Source: an uncultured Bacteroidales bacterium (GTDB taxonomy: Bacteria > Bacteroidota > Bacteroidia > Bacteroidales > UBA932). Taken from it: 48,006 nt of DNA. Below, piece by piece: positions 1 through 8,297 of the stretch. Under the pieces are notes generated by a model. That model had not been told where the DNA came from. It did not search any database and saw only the letters and a program-made list of their open reading frames with translations. Every line of letters begins with the position of its first letter. The first letter of the stretch is position 1. The stretch lies in contig ONQP01000007.1 of assembly GCA_900319975.1 (NCBI GenBank), forward strand, positions 1 to 48,006, given 5' to 3'. Made by a program: the position numbers and the translations under genes.

Positions 1-1
1 C

Positions 2-832
2 CGCCCGACCGTCGACACGGACAAGTGCACGAAGTGCGGCCGCTGCGAGCGGGGCTGCAAGTCTTCCTGCATCGATGCCAGGAACCATAAGATCGACTAT
101 TCGCGCTGCGTGGTGTGTTTCGACTGCGTCGACAACTGCCAGGAGGGTGCGCTGAAATACCGCTTCGCCGGATTCGGGAAGAAGGCCGGCAAGGCCGCGG
201 ATGAAGACAAGGCCGACGGCGGCCGACGCGCCTTCCTCGCCACCACGGCGCTGGTCGGCACCGCACTGGCCGCGCAGGCCCAGCACGCGCAGGGCGGCTT
301 CGCGGAGGTGCTCCCCAAGCAGGCCCCCGAGCGCGGCACGCGCCTTGTCCCGCCGGGCGCAGGGAGCGTGCAGTCGTTCTACGACCACTGCACCGCCTGC
401 CAGCTCTGCGTGAGCGCCTGTCCCAACGGGGTGCTGCGCCCGTCTTCCGACTTCGGACACCTCCTCCAGCCCCAGATGGGCTATGAGAACGGCTACTGCC
501 GTCCGGAGTGTCACGCCTGCAGCGACATCTGCCCGGCAGGCGCCATCCGGCCGCTGAAACCCGGCCAGAAACAGACCGTCCAGATCGGCCTGGCGCACGT
601 CAACCTCGAGCTCTGCTTCGCCGCCAAGGGCGAAGCCAGCTGCGGCAACTGCGCGCACCACTGCCCTTCCGGCGCCATCCGCATGGTCACGGTCGAAGGT
701 TGCGCCTACCCGGTGCCGACCGTCTCCGAGGCGCAGTGCATCGGCTGCGGCGCCTGCGAGTTCCTGTGCCCGTCCCGCCCGGTCAGCGCCATCACCGTGC
801 GCGGGAATTCCGTTCACCACACCAACGCTTGA
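2..832 (+). CDS. 4Fe-4S polyferredoxin, NapH-like (5' truncated)
   Basis: The open frame enters at base 2 with no start codon, so the N-terminus lies left of the window; 276 residues are visible. Cysteine clusters of the CxxCxxCxxxC type begin at once (CTKCGRCERGC, CVVCFDCVDNC), then come a twin-arginine-like GRRAFL and a hydrophobic stretch (about residues 77-97), then further clusters (CTACQLCVSACP, CHACSDICP, CGNCAHHCP, CIGCGACEFLCP). This suggests at least four to six 4Fe-4S centres on a membrane-linked electron-transfer protein. In NapH-type relatives, transmembrane helices precede the first ferredoxin domain; that part would be off-window. The stop is 5 nt before the next start, so it is probably co-transcribed with the ferredoxin-tailed reductase and may pass electrons to it (inference). 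Confidence 0.85.
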   Translation, partial: RPTVDTDKCTKCGRCERGCKSSCIDARNHKIDYSRCVVCFDCVDNCQEGALKYRFAGFGKKAGKAADEDKADGGRRAFLATTALVGTALAAQAQHAQGGFAEVLPKQAPERGTRLVPPGAGSVQSFYDHCTACQLCVSACPNGVLRPSSDFGHLLQPQMGYENGYCRPECHACSDICPAGAIRPLKPGQKQTVQIGLAHVNLELCFAAKGEASCGNCAHHCPSGAIRMVTVEGCAYPVPTVSEAQCIGCGACEFLCPSRPVSAITVRGNSVHHTNA

Positions 833-837
833 GCCTT

Positions 838-2169
838 ATGGACAGAAGAGAATTTTTGAAATCCGCAGGCCTGGGCGCCGCCGCGCTCGGCGTGGCCGCC
901 TGCGCTCCCGGCGCCGTCAAGGACACGGCCGCCGATACCGGCAACAAAGACCTCCACGGCGAGATGCTCCAGAATTTCCCGGGCATCGGCACCCTCGGCT
1001 ACGGCTGCATGCGCTGGCCGACGGTCAAGGGCGAGGACGGCAAGGACCACATCAACCAGGAAGAAGTCAACCGCCTGGTGGACTTCGCCCTCGCACACGG
1101 CGTCAACTATTTCGACACCTCCCCCGTCTATCTGGGCGGCGACAGCGAGCGCGCCACCGCGGAGGCGCTCAACCGCCACCCGCGCGAGGAGTGGCTGCTC
1201 GCCACCAAGCTGTCGATGTTCGGCCCCAGCAGCTTCGACGACTGCGTGCGGATGTACCGCCGCTCGCTGGAAATCTTCAAGACCGACCACATCGACTACT
1301 ACCTGCTGCACGCCATCAGCGACCTGGACGACTATAAGCGCCGCTTCGAGAACAGCGGCATCGTGGACTTCCTCGTCAAGGAGCGCGAGGCGGGGCGCAT
1401 CCGCCACCTCGGTTTCTCCTTCCATGGCCACCAGAAGGGCTTCGACGACATGATGGCCCTGCACGACAAGTACCACTGGGACTTCGTGCAGATCCAGATG
1501 AACTATATGGACTGGGAGCACCCCAGCGGACGCAACACCCGCGCCGACTATCTCTATCAGGAGCTGGACAAGCGGGAGATCCCCATCGTGATCATGGAGC
1601 CGCTGCGCGGCGGTGCCCTGGCCGAGATCCCCGCGCAGCTGACCGACCAGCTCAAGGCCCGCGAGCCGGAGCGCTCGGTCGCCTCCTGGGCGTTCCGCTA
1701 CGTCGGCAGCTTCCCGCGCGTGATGTGCGCCCTGTCGGGCATGACTTACATGGAGCACCTGCAGGACAACCTGGAGACCTTCCTGGATTTCAAGCCGCTG
1801 GACGATGAGGGGAAGAAATTCCTCATCGGCATCGCCGACCAGATGGTGAAGTACCCGCTGGTCAGCTGCACGGGCTGCCAGTACTGCATGCCCTGCCCCT
1901 ACGGCATCAACATCCCGGGCATCTTCAAGTTCTACAACGACAACGTCACGGCAGGCACCTACGTGGTCAGCAAGGAGCAGGAAGGCTACGCCCGGATGCG
2001 GCGCAAGTATCTGCTGGCCTACAACGAGGCCATTCCGACGGTCCGCCAGGCCGACCACTGCATCGCCTGCGGCCGCTGCGAGTCGCTCTGCCCGCAGAAC
2101 ATCCGGATCCCGCGCGAGCTGCGCCGGATCGATGCCTACATCGAGTCGTTGAAACAGGAAACGTTATAG
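838..2169 (+). CDS. Aldo/keto reductase with C-terminal ferredoxin domain, Tat/lipoprotein signal
   Basis: 443 residues. The ATG at 838 gives MDRREFLKSAGLG, a twin-arginine signal, followed by a lipobox-like AAC at about residues 20-22, so the mature protein is probably exported folded and lipid-anchored. A longer in-frame extension upstream would run through the previous gene and was rejected. The body is an aldo/keto reductase barrel (GTLGYGCMRWP near residue 51, DTSPVY, HLGFSFHG). Two C-terminal cysteine motifs, CTGCQYCMPCPYG at residue 344 and CIACGRCESLCP at residue 408, should bind two 4Fe-4S clusters. This architecture is common in anaerobes; the substrate is unknown. The 3' end overlaps the convergent trmB by 6 nt. 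Confidence 0.88.
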   Translation: MDRREFLKSAGLGAAALGVAACAPGAVKDTAADTGNKDLHGEMLQNFPGIGTLGYGCMRWPTVKGEDGKDHINQEEVNRLVDFALAHGVNYFDTSPVYLGGDSERATAEALNRHPREEWLLATKLSMFGPSSFDDCVRMYRRSLEIFKTDHIDYYLLHAISDLDDYKRRFENSGIVDFLVKEREAGRIRHLGFSFHGHQKGFDDMMALHDKYHWDFVQIQMNYMDWEHPSGRNTRADYLYQELDKREIPIVIMEPLRGGALAEIPAQLTDQLKAREPERSVASWAFRYVGSFPRVMCALSGMTYMEHLQDNLETFLDFKPLDDEGKKFLIGIADQMVKYPLVSCTGCQYCMPCPYGINIPGIFKFYNDNVTAGTYVVSKEQEGYARMRRKYLLAYNEAIPTVRQADHCIACGRCESLCPQNIRIPRELRRIDAYIESLKQETL

Positions 2170-2994
2170 CGATTCTTCCTTCGCCGCGCGGAGTTTCTGG
2201 CGGCGGGTCTCGGCGGAATCGTGACCGAAAAGCAGGCGCGGGCCCTCGGCTTCGCGCCACTTTTTTGTGTCGAACTCCTCCGGGTCGCGGGGGCTCACGA
2301 ACGGACCGTCGTGGTCGATCACGAACGACAGGTACGTGATCGGGTAGCCCTGCTGGAGGAACAGGTTCTCGTAGAACGTCTTCACTTCCCTGACCACCGG
2401 CTGTATCGAATCCGTGCCGGCATACAGATCCTGCGTGCAGGTGAGGACCTGCAGGGCTTTGGCCGCGCAGACGGCGCGGGCGTATTCGTGCAGGAAGCGG
2501 GAGTCCGTCTTGAGATGGACGACGCCGCCGGGGCGCAGGAAGTTGCGGTAGCGCTCCAGGAAGAGCGGCGAGCAGAGGCGGGAATTCTCGCTGCGGTACT
2601 GCGGGTCGGAAAAGGTCAGCCACACCTCGGACACCTCGCCGGGGGCGAAGAAGGCGGAGATGAACTCCACGCGGGTGCGCAGGAACGCCACGTTGGGCAG
2701 GCCATGCTCCGTGGCGTACTTGGCGCCCTTCCAGAGGCGCGCGCCCTTGATGTCCACGCCGATATAGTTGCGCTCCGGATCCCGCTCCGCGAGGGCGACC
2801 GTGTATTCGCCCTTGCCGCAGCCGAGCTCCAGGACGATGGGGCGGTCGTTGCCGAACCGCTCCGCCCAGTGGCCCTTGACGGCGTGGTCGCGCAGGTTGA
2901 AATAGCCGTCGGCGAGCAGTTCCTGCGCCGAGGGCTGGAGGAGGCAGGAGAACGTCTCGTTCTCCGCGAATTTGCGTAGCTTATCGTGTCCCAT
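2164..2994 (-). CDS. trmB: tRNA (guanine-N7-)-methyltransferase TrmB
   Basis: 276 residues, a little longer than typical TrmB. It carries the SAM-binding motif LELGCGKGEYT near residue 56, then NYIGVDIKGARLW, and the family signature VWLTFSDPQ (catalytic Asp region) near residue 125. TrmB methylates G46 in the variable loop of tRNAs. The C-terminus is an extended charged tail. Its start lies inside the end of gldH (14-nt overlap), making it the last gene of the long minus-strand run that begins with thioredoxin. Its stop overlaps the stop region of the convergent reductase gene. Confidence 0.93.
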   Translation of the reverse strand: MGHDKLRKFAENETFSCLLQPSAQELLADGYFNLRDHAVKGHWAERFGNDRPIVLELGCGKGEYTVALAERDPERNYIGVDIKGARLWKGAKYATEHGLPNVAFLRTRVEFISAFFAPGEVSEVWLTFSDPQYRSENSRLCSPLFLERYRNFLRPGGVVHLKTDSRFLHEYARAVCAAKALQVLTCTQDLYAGTDSIQPVVREVKTFYENLFLQQGYPITYLSFVIDHDGPFVSPRDPEEFDTKKWREAEGPRLLFGHDSAETRRQKLRAAKEESL

Positions 2995-3415
2995 CTTCGT
3001 TCTTCTTGCAAATGACCCCGAGACCCCGGATCGCGCCGTCCGCGCCCACCGGGCGCACGCTCAGCTGCCAGTCGCCCGCCTGCGCGGGCACCATGGCGCG
3101 CCGGTAGAGCTCCTTCGTGCCGCGGGGCTCCACGGTCCGCAGATAGACCGTCTCGGCGAAGCCGTCGCCCGAAGGCGCCAGCCACTGCACGTTGAGCCGG
3201 AGATTCTCCAGGCGATCCCGCTCCGCGCGGGAATAAAACCAGAAATCATACGCCGCCGTGGTGTCCTTCAGCGGGAGCGTGAACACATACACGCCGCCCC
3301 GCACCTCTTCCCGGCGGACAAAAAGCTCCACGCCGTCGGGCTCGGAACAGCCCGGCAGCATCAGCCCGCAGGCCAATGCCACCAGCAGCGCCCACTTGCC
3401 CCGGCGCGCGAGCAT
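2981..3415 (-). CDS. gldH: GldH-like lipoprotein
   Basis: 144 residues from the ATG at 3415; a longer frame to 3652 exists but runs antiphase through ricT and lacks a signal. The start gives MLARRGKWALLVALACGLM followed by LPGCSEP, a lipoprotein signal with Cys at about residue 23. The body contains short beta-rich segments (VYVFTLPLKDTT, YDFWFYSRAERD). GldH is a small lipoprotein first linked to gliding in flavobacteria but retained in non-gliding Bacteroidales. The order holB-ricT-gldH is characteristic of Bacteroidota and is the main support for the name. It starts 1 nt after the ricT stop and overlaps trmB. Confidence 0.82.
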   Translation of the reverse strand: MLARRGKWALLVALACGLMLPGCSEPDGVELFVRREEVRGGVYVFTLPLKDTTAAYDFWFYSRAERDRLENLRLNVQWLAPSGDGFAETVYLRTVEPRGTKELYRRAMVPAQAGDWQLSVRPVGADGAIRGLGVICKKNEDGTR

Positions 3416-3416
3416 C

Positions 3417-4790
3417 TTATTCGGAAGATTTGTTGGCCTGCGGCTTCTGGCCGCCATTGCCATTGCCGTTTCCGTTGCCGCCACGGCCCCGATTGCGCCC
3501 GCCCCGGCCGCGGTTGCGGCCATTGCCGTTGCGCTGCTCGCCGGAAGCCTGCGCCTTGTCGCCGTTCTGCGCGGGACGCGCTTCCTTCTGGGCCGGACGC
3601 GCTTCCTTGCCGCCCTGGGCTGCAGGAGCAGCCTGAGCGCCTTCCTTCGCACCCCGGCTCTTGGAGCGGCTCTTGCCGCCGCGCGAGCGCTTGCGCTTGG
3701 GCGCGTCGAAGCGGCTGATGCTGTCGTCGCCCACCGCCGTCACGAACTCGGGGATGTTGGGTTCCGGCTCCGTGCGCAGCGATTCGGGCTTCTCGCCGTT
3801 GCGGTTCATCTCCAGGATGTCCCACACCTCGGCGGCGTCCAGCGCGTAGAGGTCCGCGTCGGAGGTCTTGTCGTAGGAGAAATACATCACCTCGCGCAGG
3901 ATGTCCGTCTTGCGCAGCCAGGCCAGGCCGTCCTCGAACTCGAGCGGCCCGCTGACCTTGGGGATGTGTGACTGGGCGTCCAGATAGGTCGCCACCTCGT
4001 AGTTGAGGCAGCACTTGAGCTTGCCGCACTGGCCCGCGAGCTTCTGCGGGTTGAGCGACAGGTCCTGGCAGCGCGCGGCCGCCGTGGAAATGCTCTGGAA
4101 CGAAGAAATATAATTGGCGCAGCACAGCTCGCGGCCGCAGATGCCGAGGCCTCCGATGAGGCCGGCTTCCTGCCGCGCGCCGATCTGCTTCATCTCGATG
4201 CGGATGCGGAACTCCTCGGCGAACACCTTGATCAGCTGGCGGAAGTCCACGCGGCCGTCGGCGATGTAGTAGAAGATGGCCTTGGAGCCGTCTCCCTGGA
4301 ACTCGACGTCGCCGATCTTCATTTCCAGGCCCATTTCGGCCGCGATGCGGCGGGCCTTGATCATCGTGTCCTGCTCGCGGGCGATGGCCTCCTGCCACTT
4401 CTCGATGTCGCTCTGGCGGGCCTTGCGGTAGATCTTCTTGAACTGCGCCGTCTCCGGGTCGACCCCGCGGCTGCGCATCTGGCGGCCGACGATCGGGCCC
4501 TCCAGCGTCACGATGCCGAGGTCCTGTCCCGTCGTGGCCTCCACGACCACCAGGTCGCCAAGCCGGACGTTCTGCGAGGAATCATTGATGTAGAACCCCT
4601 TGCGCGTGTTCTTGAAGCGCACTTCGAAGAGGTTGCGGAACGTCCCGTCGTTGGCGTCTTTCAGCCAGTTGTAGTCGCCGAGCTTGCAGCAGCCGGCGCG
4701 GTAGGTGCAGCGGGTCTCGCCCGTGCCCTCCTCGTGGGTCACCACGCAACCGCGGAAGCAGTCGTATTGGATGGATTCGTTTGTCGTCAT
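3417..4790 (-). CDS. ricT: PSP1/RicT-family protein with long basic Gly/Asn/Arg tail
   Basis: 457 residues. The core (about residues 30-330) matches the PSP1 C-terminal domain family: GDLVVVE, a Cys-rich stretch CGRELCCANY, and CGKLKCCLNYE. RicT-type proteins bind 4Fe-4S clusters with partner proteins and, in Firmicutes, affect mRNA processing; the role in Bacteroidota is not established. Residues from about 365 on are low-complexity: Lys/Arg/Ser-rich, then Ala/Gln/Lys, then Gly/Asn/Arg repeats (NRGRGG, GNGNGNG), resembling RNA-binding RGG tails. The start overlaps the holB stop in an ATGA arrangement, implying translational coupling. Confidence 0.85.
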   Translation of the reverse strand: MTTNESIQYDCFRGCVVTHEEGTGETRCTYRAGCCKLGDYNWLKDANDGTFRNLFEVRFKNTRKGFYINDSSQNVRLGDLVVVEATTGQDLGIVTLEGPIVGRQMRSRGVDPETAQFKKIYRKARQSDIEKWQEAIAREQDTMIKARRIAAEMGLEMKIGDVEFQGDGSKAIFYYIADGRVDFRQLIKVFAEEFRIRIEMKQIGARQEAGLIGGLGICGRELCCANYISSFQSISTAAARCQDLSLNPQKLAGQCGKLKCCLNYEVATYLDAQSHIPKVSGPLEFEDGLAWLRKTDILREVMYFSYDKTSDADLYALDAAEVWDILEMNRNGEKPESLRTEPEPNIPEFVTAVGDDSISRFDAPKRKRSRGGKSRSKSRGAKEGAQAAPAAQGGKEARPAQKEARPAQNGDKAQASGEQRNGNGRNRGRGGRNRGRGGNGNGNGNGGQKPQANKSSE

Positions 4791-5770
4791 ATCAGTAAAA
4801 ACAGGCGGTCGGTCATGTCGGTGAAGAGGATCTTCAGGTTGACATTACGGCCGATGAGGGTCTGTGTACGGTCCAGGACCTCGAGGGCCTGGCGCGGAAA
4901 GGTCTTGCGGCATCTGGCGGCCCAGCCGCGGGCCTGCGGGGAGATCTCCCCGACACCTTCGATCCCCTGCTGGGCCAGGAAGACCTGGCGCAGGCGTTCT
5001 GCCGCGAAGGTGCAGAAGGATTTGGCGCTCTCGCGCGAAGGCAGGCCGGCCACCCGGTCGGCCACGTCCAGGGCGCCCTGAAGGTCCCTGGCCAGCAGGG
5101 CATCCATCAGCTCGTCCAGCAGGCCGGCGTCGGCGAATTCGGGCGCGGCGGACGCACCGGCCGCACGGACGCGGATGCGCTGGCAGCGCGAGGCGATCGT
5201 GGGCAGGACGCGCTCCATCTGGTGCGCGATGAGCAGGAACTGCGTCTGTGCCGGCGGTTCTTCGATGATCTTGAGGAGGCGGTTGGCGGCCTCGGCGTTC
5301 ATCCGCTCGGGCAGGTAGATCACCACCGCCCGCCAGCCGCCCTCGAGCGCGCTCAGGGAGAGCTTCTCCAACAGGCGGCGCGACTCCGCGACGGCGATCA
5401 CCGGGACCTTGCCCTCGATGCCCAGCGCGTCGATGAGCTCCGCTTCGCGGAAAGCGGGGCGCTCGGCCACGAGGCGGCGCAGCGGCTCCAGGTACTGCTC
5501 GGAAAGCGTGCCGGCGGCCGTCGGGAAGACGAAATGCACGTCGGGATGGATCAGCCGGCCGATCTTGCCGCAGGACGGGCAGCGGCCACAGGAGTCGCCG
5601 CCGCTGCGCTCGCGGCAGAAGAGATATTGCAGAAACGCCAGCGCGACCGGGAACGCCCCGCCGCCGTCGTCCTCGTGGAAGAGGATGGCGTGCGGGATGC
5701 GGCCTTCGTCCACCATGCCGGTGAGCGCCTGCTTCACATCTTCGTTGCCCTGTATCTGCGCGAACGTCAT
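4787..5770 (-). CDS. holB: DNA polymerase III delta' subunit
   Basis: 327 residues from the ATG at 5770 (MTFAQIQGNEDV); the upstream extension is out of context. A zinc module is visible as C-x8-CGRCPSCGKI near residues 50-65, followed by HPDVHFVFP, LSLSALEGGWRAVVIYLPERMN and AANRLLKIIEEPP, all typical of the clamp-loader AAA+ fold. The P-loop position reads HEDDGGGAFPVAL without the GKT lysine, as expected for a non-ATP-binding delta' subunit. The start codon overlaps the stop of the polyprenyl synthase gene by 4 nt and the stop overlaps the ricT start by 4 nt. Confidence 0.92.
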   Translation of the reverse strand: MTFAQIQGNEDVKQALTGMVDEGRIPHAILFHEDDGGGAFPVALAFLQYLFCRERSGGDSCGRCPSCGKIGRLIHPDVHFVFPTAAGTLSEQYLEPLRRLVAERPAFREAELIDALGIEGKVPVIAVAESRRLLEKLSLSALEGGWRAVVIYLPERMNAEAANRLLKIIEEPPAQTQFLLIAHQMERVLPTIASRCQRIRVRAAGASAAPEFADAGLLDELMDALLARDLQGALDVADRVAGLPSRESAKSFCTFAAERLRQVFLAQQGIEGVGEISPQARGWAARCRKTFPRQALEVLDRTQTLIGRNVNLKILFTDMTDRLFLLI

Positions 5771-6735
5771 ACTTGTCTGAATTGGTTGTAACGGGCGATC
5801 TCGGCCAGATAATCCCTGGCCGGGCTGTCCGGGAATGCATCCAGCGCGCTCACGGCACGGTCCACCCACTCGGCCAGGCGGCCGGCGGCTTTCTCGACGC
5901 CGCCGCGCTCCGCCACGAAGCGGCGGATCCCGTCGCAATGTTCCGGATGGGAAGGGATCTCCCGCACCAGCGCACGGATTTCCGCTTCGCGCGGCGAGCC
6001 CTTGAGGGCCTCCAGCAGCGGAAGCGTGATTTTCTGTTCTTTCAGGTCCACGCCGACCGGCTTGCCCAGGGTGTCCGAGCCGGCATAGTCGAGAATGTCG
6101 TCCTTGATCTGGAAAGCGATGCCCAGCGCGGCGCCATAGGCGATGGCCGCCGCCTGCTGCTCCGCGTCGGCGTCGACCGACAGGGCCGCCGCCTCGGCCG
6201 CCGCCACGAAGAGCGAGGCCGTCTTGCAGTGGATGATCCGCAGGTAGTCCGTCTCCTGCGTGTCGCAGGAAGAGGCCTTCTCCAGCTGGAGCATCTCGCC
6301 CTCGGCGAGGTCCGTCAACGTCTTGGCGAAAGCCCGGATCATCGGGTCGCGGTGCTCCGTGTCCACGATCAGGCCCACGGCGCGGGCCAGCCAGTAGTCA
6401 CCCACCAGCACGGCCGGGCCGGGCCCGAGCAGGGCGCTCAGCGTGGGACGCCCGCGCCGCTCCGCGCTCTCGTCGGCCACGTCGTCGTGGATGAGGGTGG
6501 CGTTGTGCAGCAGCTCCGCAGCCGCGGCGCAGCAGATGCTGTCCCCGTTGGGGACGGCGATCGCCCGCGCGATCAGCAGCGAGATCATCGGGCGGAGCTG
6601 CTTGCCGGAATTGGACAGGATCCGGTCGTTGGTATCTTTGAGCAGGTCGACATCGGAATGCAGCCGGTCCCGGATCAGGGCCAGCACACGGTCCCAATCC
6701 GCACCAAGGTATTCGATGATCTCCTGTCTGCTCAC
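5767..6735 (-). CDS. Polyprenyl diphosphate synthase (IspA/IspB family)
   Basis: 322 residues. I chose the GTG at 6735, which overlaps the upstream stop as GTGA, matching the other overlaps in this run; the longer frame to 7023 is antiphase to the neighbouring gene. Both Asp-rich motifs are present: LIHDDVADES (first, near residue 80) and QIKDDILDYAGSD (second, near residue 205), with GKQLRP near the N-terminus for the isopentenyl diphosphate site. It condenses isopentenyl diphosphate with allylic diphosphates, probably making the menaquinone side chain precursor; chain length cannot be read from sequence. Confidence 0.92.
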   Translation of the reverse strand: MSRQEIIEYLGADWDRVLALIRDRLHSDVDLLKDTNDRILSNSGKQLRPMISLLIARAIAVPNGDSICCAAAAELLHNATLIHDDVADESAERRGRPTLSALLGPGPAVLVGDYWLARAVGLIVDTEHRDPMIRAFAKTLTDLAEGEMLQLEKASSCDTQETDYLRIIHCKTASLFVAAAEAAALSVDADAEQQAAAIAYGAALGIAFQIKDDILDYAGSDTLGKPVGVDLKEQKITLPLLEALKGSPREAEIRALVREIPSHPEHCDGIRRFVAERGGVEKAAGRLAEWVDRAVSALDAFPDSPARDYLAEIARYNQFRQV

Positions 6736-7262
6736 AAAAGTTCTTTCACTGCCTCGACCGTCTCCGGGAAGGAAACCAGGTCGCGGGAAGCCGCGTCCAT
6801 CATCCCCTGCTCCACGTAGCGGTCGAGCTGAAGCTTGAACGGATCGTAGAATCCGTCCGGATTGTAAATGATGACCCGGCCGGCATAGCGGCCGAGCTTG
6901 GCGAGACAATACGTCTCGGCCACCTCGTCCAGCGTCCCGATCCCGCCCGGCAGGGCGATGGCGACGCTGGTCCCTTCCCGCATGAGGTCCTTGCGCTCGG
7001 ACATCCGGTCCGTCCAGATGCACTCCGTCAGGCGCGGATGCTCGAACCCCTTCATGAAACGCGGAATCACGCCGATCACGCGGACTCCGTGCTCCAGGGC
7101 CTCGTCACAGACGTGCCCCATCGTACCCCGCCAGGAACCTCCCGAGACAATATCGTATCCAGCCAAACAAGCTGCGCGGACAATTTGCCGCGCAGCTTGA
7201 TTGTAGGCCGGATCGATGTCGGAACTCGAAGAGCAATAGATAACTGCCCGCTTGTCCGACAT
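6732..7262 (-). CDS. LOG family protein (TIGR00730-type Rossmann fold)
   Basis: 176 residues from the ATG at 7262; a TTG two codons upstream is possible but less likely. The family signature PGGIGTLDEV lies near residue 104, and GGSWRGTMG near residue 42 corresponds to the first nucleotide loop. Members hydrolyse nucleoside monophosphates such as cytokinin riboside 5'-monophosphate, releasing ribose 5-phosphate; the cellular role in Bacteroidota is unclear. It starts 7 nt after the barrel gene and ends in a GTGA overlap with the polyprenyl synthase. Confidence 0.88.
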   Translation of the reverse strand: MSDKRAVIYCSSSSDIDPAYNQAARQIVRAACLAGYDIVSGGSWRGTMGHVCDEALEHGVRVIGVIPRFMKGFEHPRLTECIWTDRMSERKDLMREGTSVAIALPGGIGTLDEVAETYCLAKLGRYAGRVIIYNPDGFYDPFKLQLDRYVEQGMMDAASRDLVSFPETVEAVKELL

Positions 7263-7268
7263 GGTCAA

Positions 7269-7898
7269 CTAGAAGAGAAGCGCCACGGAGGCGGAGATAC
7301 CGCTGGCCTTCTGCTCGGCGATCGTGTTCTTGATGCCGGCGAAGTTGATCTCCGCACCGTACATGTCACCCATGTTCCAGTAGTACTTCACGGCCACCTG
7401 GACATGCTTGATCAGTTCGACGCCGACACCCAGGCCGACACCGTACTCGAGACGGGACTTGACGTTCGCCCACGTCTGCTCCGGCTCCTTCCAGAGGTTG
7501 GAAGACACCTCATTGCTGAGGGCGTAGCCGACGAACGGCTCGGCGAAGCCATAGACACGGGCCAGACCGAGGTTGATACCAGCCTGGATCTGCACCGGGA
7601 CCTCAAGGTAACCGGTCTTGTAGTCCATCTGGCCCAGATGGGTCTGGAGCTCACCGACCTTGAAACCCTCCATGCGGGCGCCCTTCACGTTGTAGATGAT
7701 GGACGGCTGGATGGCGATCAGGCCGAGATCAAGCTTGTAGGTGATACCGGCGTGATACTGGGTAATGTTGTTGATGTCGGCATACGCCTCCTCGAGGTTT
7801 GTCTTAGCTGAAGTGATGCCAGCTACAACACCGAGCTGGGCGTGCGCGCTCACTGCGACGAGCAGCGTAGCGGCGATAACAATTAACTTTTTCATCAT
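7269..7898 (-). CDS. PorT-like outer-membrane beta-barrel protein
   Basis: 209 residues with a Sec signal (MMKKLIVIAATLLVAVSAHAQ, cleavage after AHA-Q). The mature part alternates polar and apolar residues as in small 8-10-strand barrels (YLEVPVQIQAGINLG, YGVGLGVGVELIKHVQVAV) and ends in a terminal Phe, the usual outer-membrane assembly signal. The start could be either of two adjacent ATGs (7898 or 7895). It sits 24 nt after thioredoxin in an otherwise cytoplasmic gene run. Function unknown beyond the outer-membrane location. Confidence 0.82.
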   Translation of the reverse strand: MMKKLIVIAATLLVAVSAHAQLGVVAGITSAKTNLEEAYADINNITQYHAGITYKLDLGLIAIQPSIIYNVKGARMEGFKVGELQTHLGQMDYKTGYLEVPVQIQAGINLGLARVYGFAEPFVGYALSNEVSSNLWKEPEQTWANVKSRLEYGVGLGVGVELIKHVQVAVKYYWNMGDMYGAEINFAGIKNTIAEQKASGISASVALLF

Positions 7899-7922
7899 AA
7901 AACTGGTTAAAAAGTGTGTGTG

Positions 7923-8237
7923 TTACATTAATTTCTGCAGCCGGTCGACAATCTCCTGCTTGGAGACGACGCCCACCGTGCGGTCCGCCAGCTGGCCGTC
8001 CTTGAAGAAGAGGAGGGTCGGGATGTTGCGGATGCCGTACTGGATGGCGATCTCGTCGCAGTCGTCGACGTTGCACTTGGCCACGACGGCCTTGCCGTCA
8101 AGCTCCCGGGCCACCTCGTCGACGGTCGGGGAGAGGACGCGGCAGGGGCCGCACCACGTCGCCCAGAAGTCGATCAGGACAGGTACGGGAGAGGCCAGTA
8201 CCTCTGCAATATTGTTTGCGGTGATGACAGTTTCCAT
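7923..8237 (-). CDS. trxA: Thioredoxin
   Basis: 104 residues from the ATG at 8237 (METVITANN); an upstream TTG adds two residues only. The redox motif WCGPC is in the context DFWATWCGPCRVLSP, and the cis-proline loop is RNIPTLLFF. No signal peptide, so cytoplasmic. It is the first gene after a TATATTTG promoter (8285-8292) and heads the eight-gene minus-strand run ending with trmB. Confidence 0.95.
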   Translation of the reverse strand: METVITANNIAEVLASPVPVLIDFWATWCGPCRVLSPTVDEVARELDGKAVVAKCNVDDCDEIAIQYGIRNIPTLLFFKDGQLADRTVGVVSKQEIVDRLQKLM

Positions 8238-8256
8238 AAACAAATAACTTCTTTTC

Positions 8257-8282
8257 AGCGGGGAGAAAAAGTGCTCCCCGCT
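8257..8282 (-). terminator. Hairpin between RND operon and thioredoxin
   Basis: Perfect 9-bp inverted repeat, arms AGCGGGGAG (8257-8265) and CTCCCCGCT (8274-8282), 8-nt loop. It lies just after the last gene of the efflux operon and just after the thioredoxin -7 element, so it could terminate the operon or fold at the very 5' end of the thioredoxin mRNA. No U-run follows the stem. Confidence 0.55.
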
Positions 8283-8284
8283 TG

Positions 8285-8292
8285 CAAATATA
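8285..8292 (-). promoter_or_regulatory. -7 element TATATTTG for thioredoxin operon
   Basis: Matches the Bacteroidota -7 consensus TAnnTTTG on the minus strand, 48 nt ahead of the thioredoxin ATG. A clear TTTG at -33 is not seen. Confidence 0.6.
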
Positions 8293-8297
8293 GTAAA

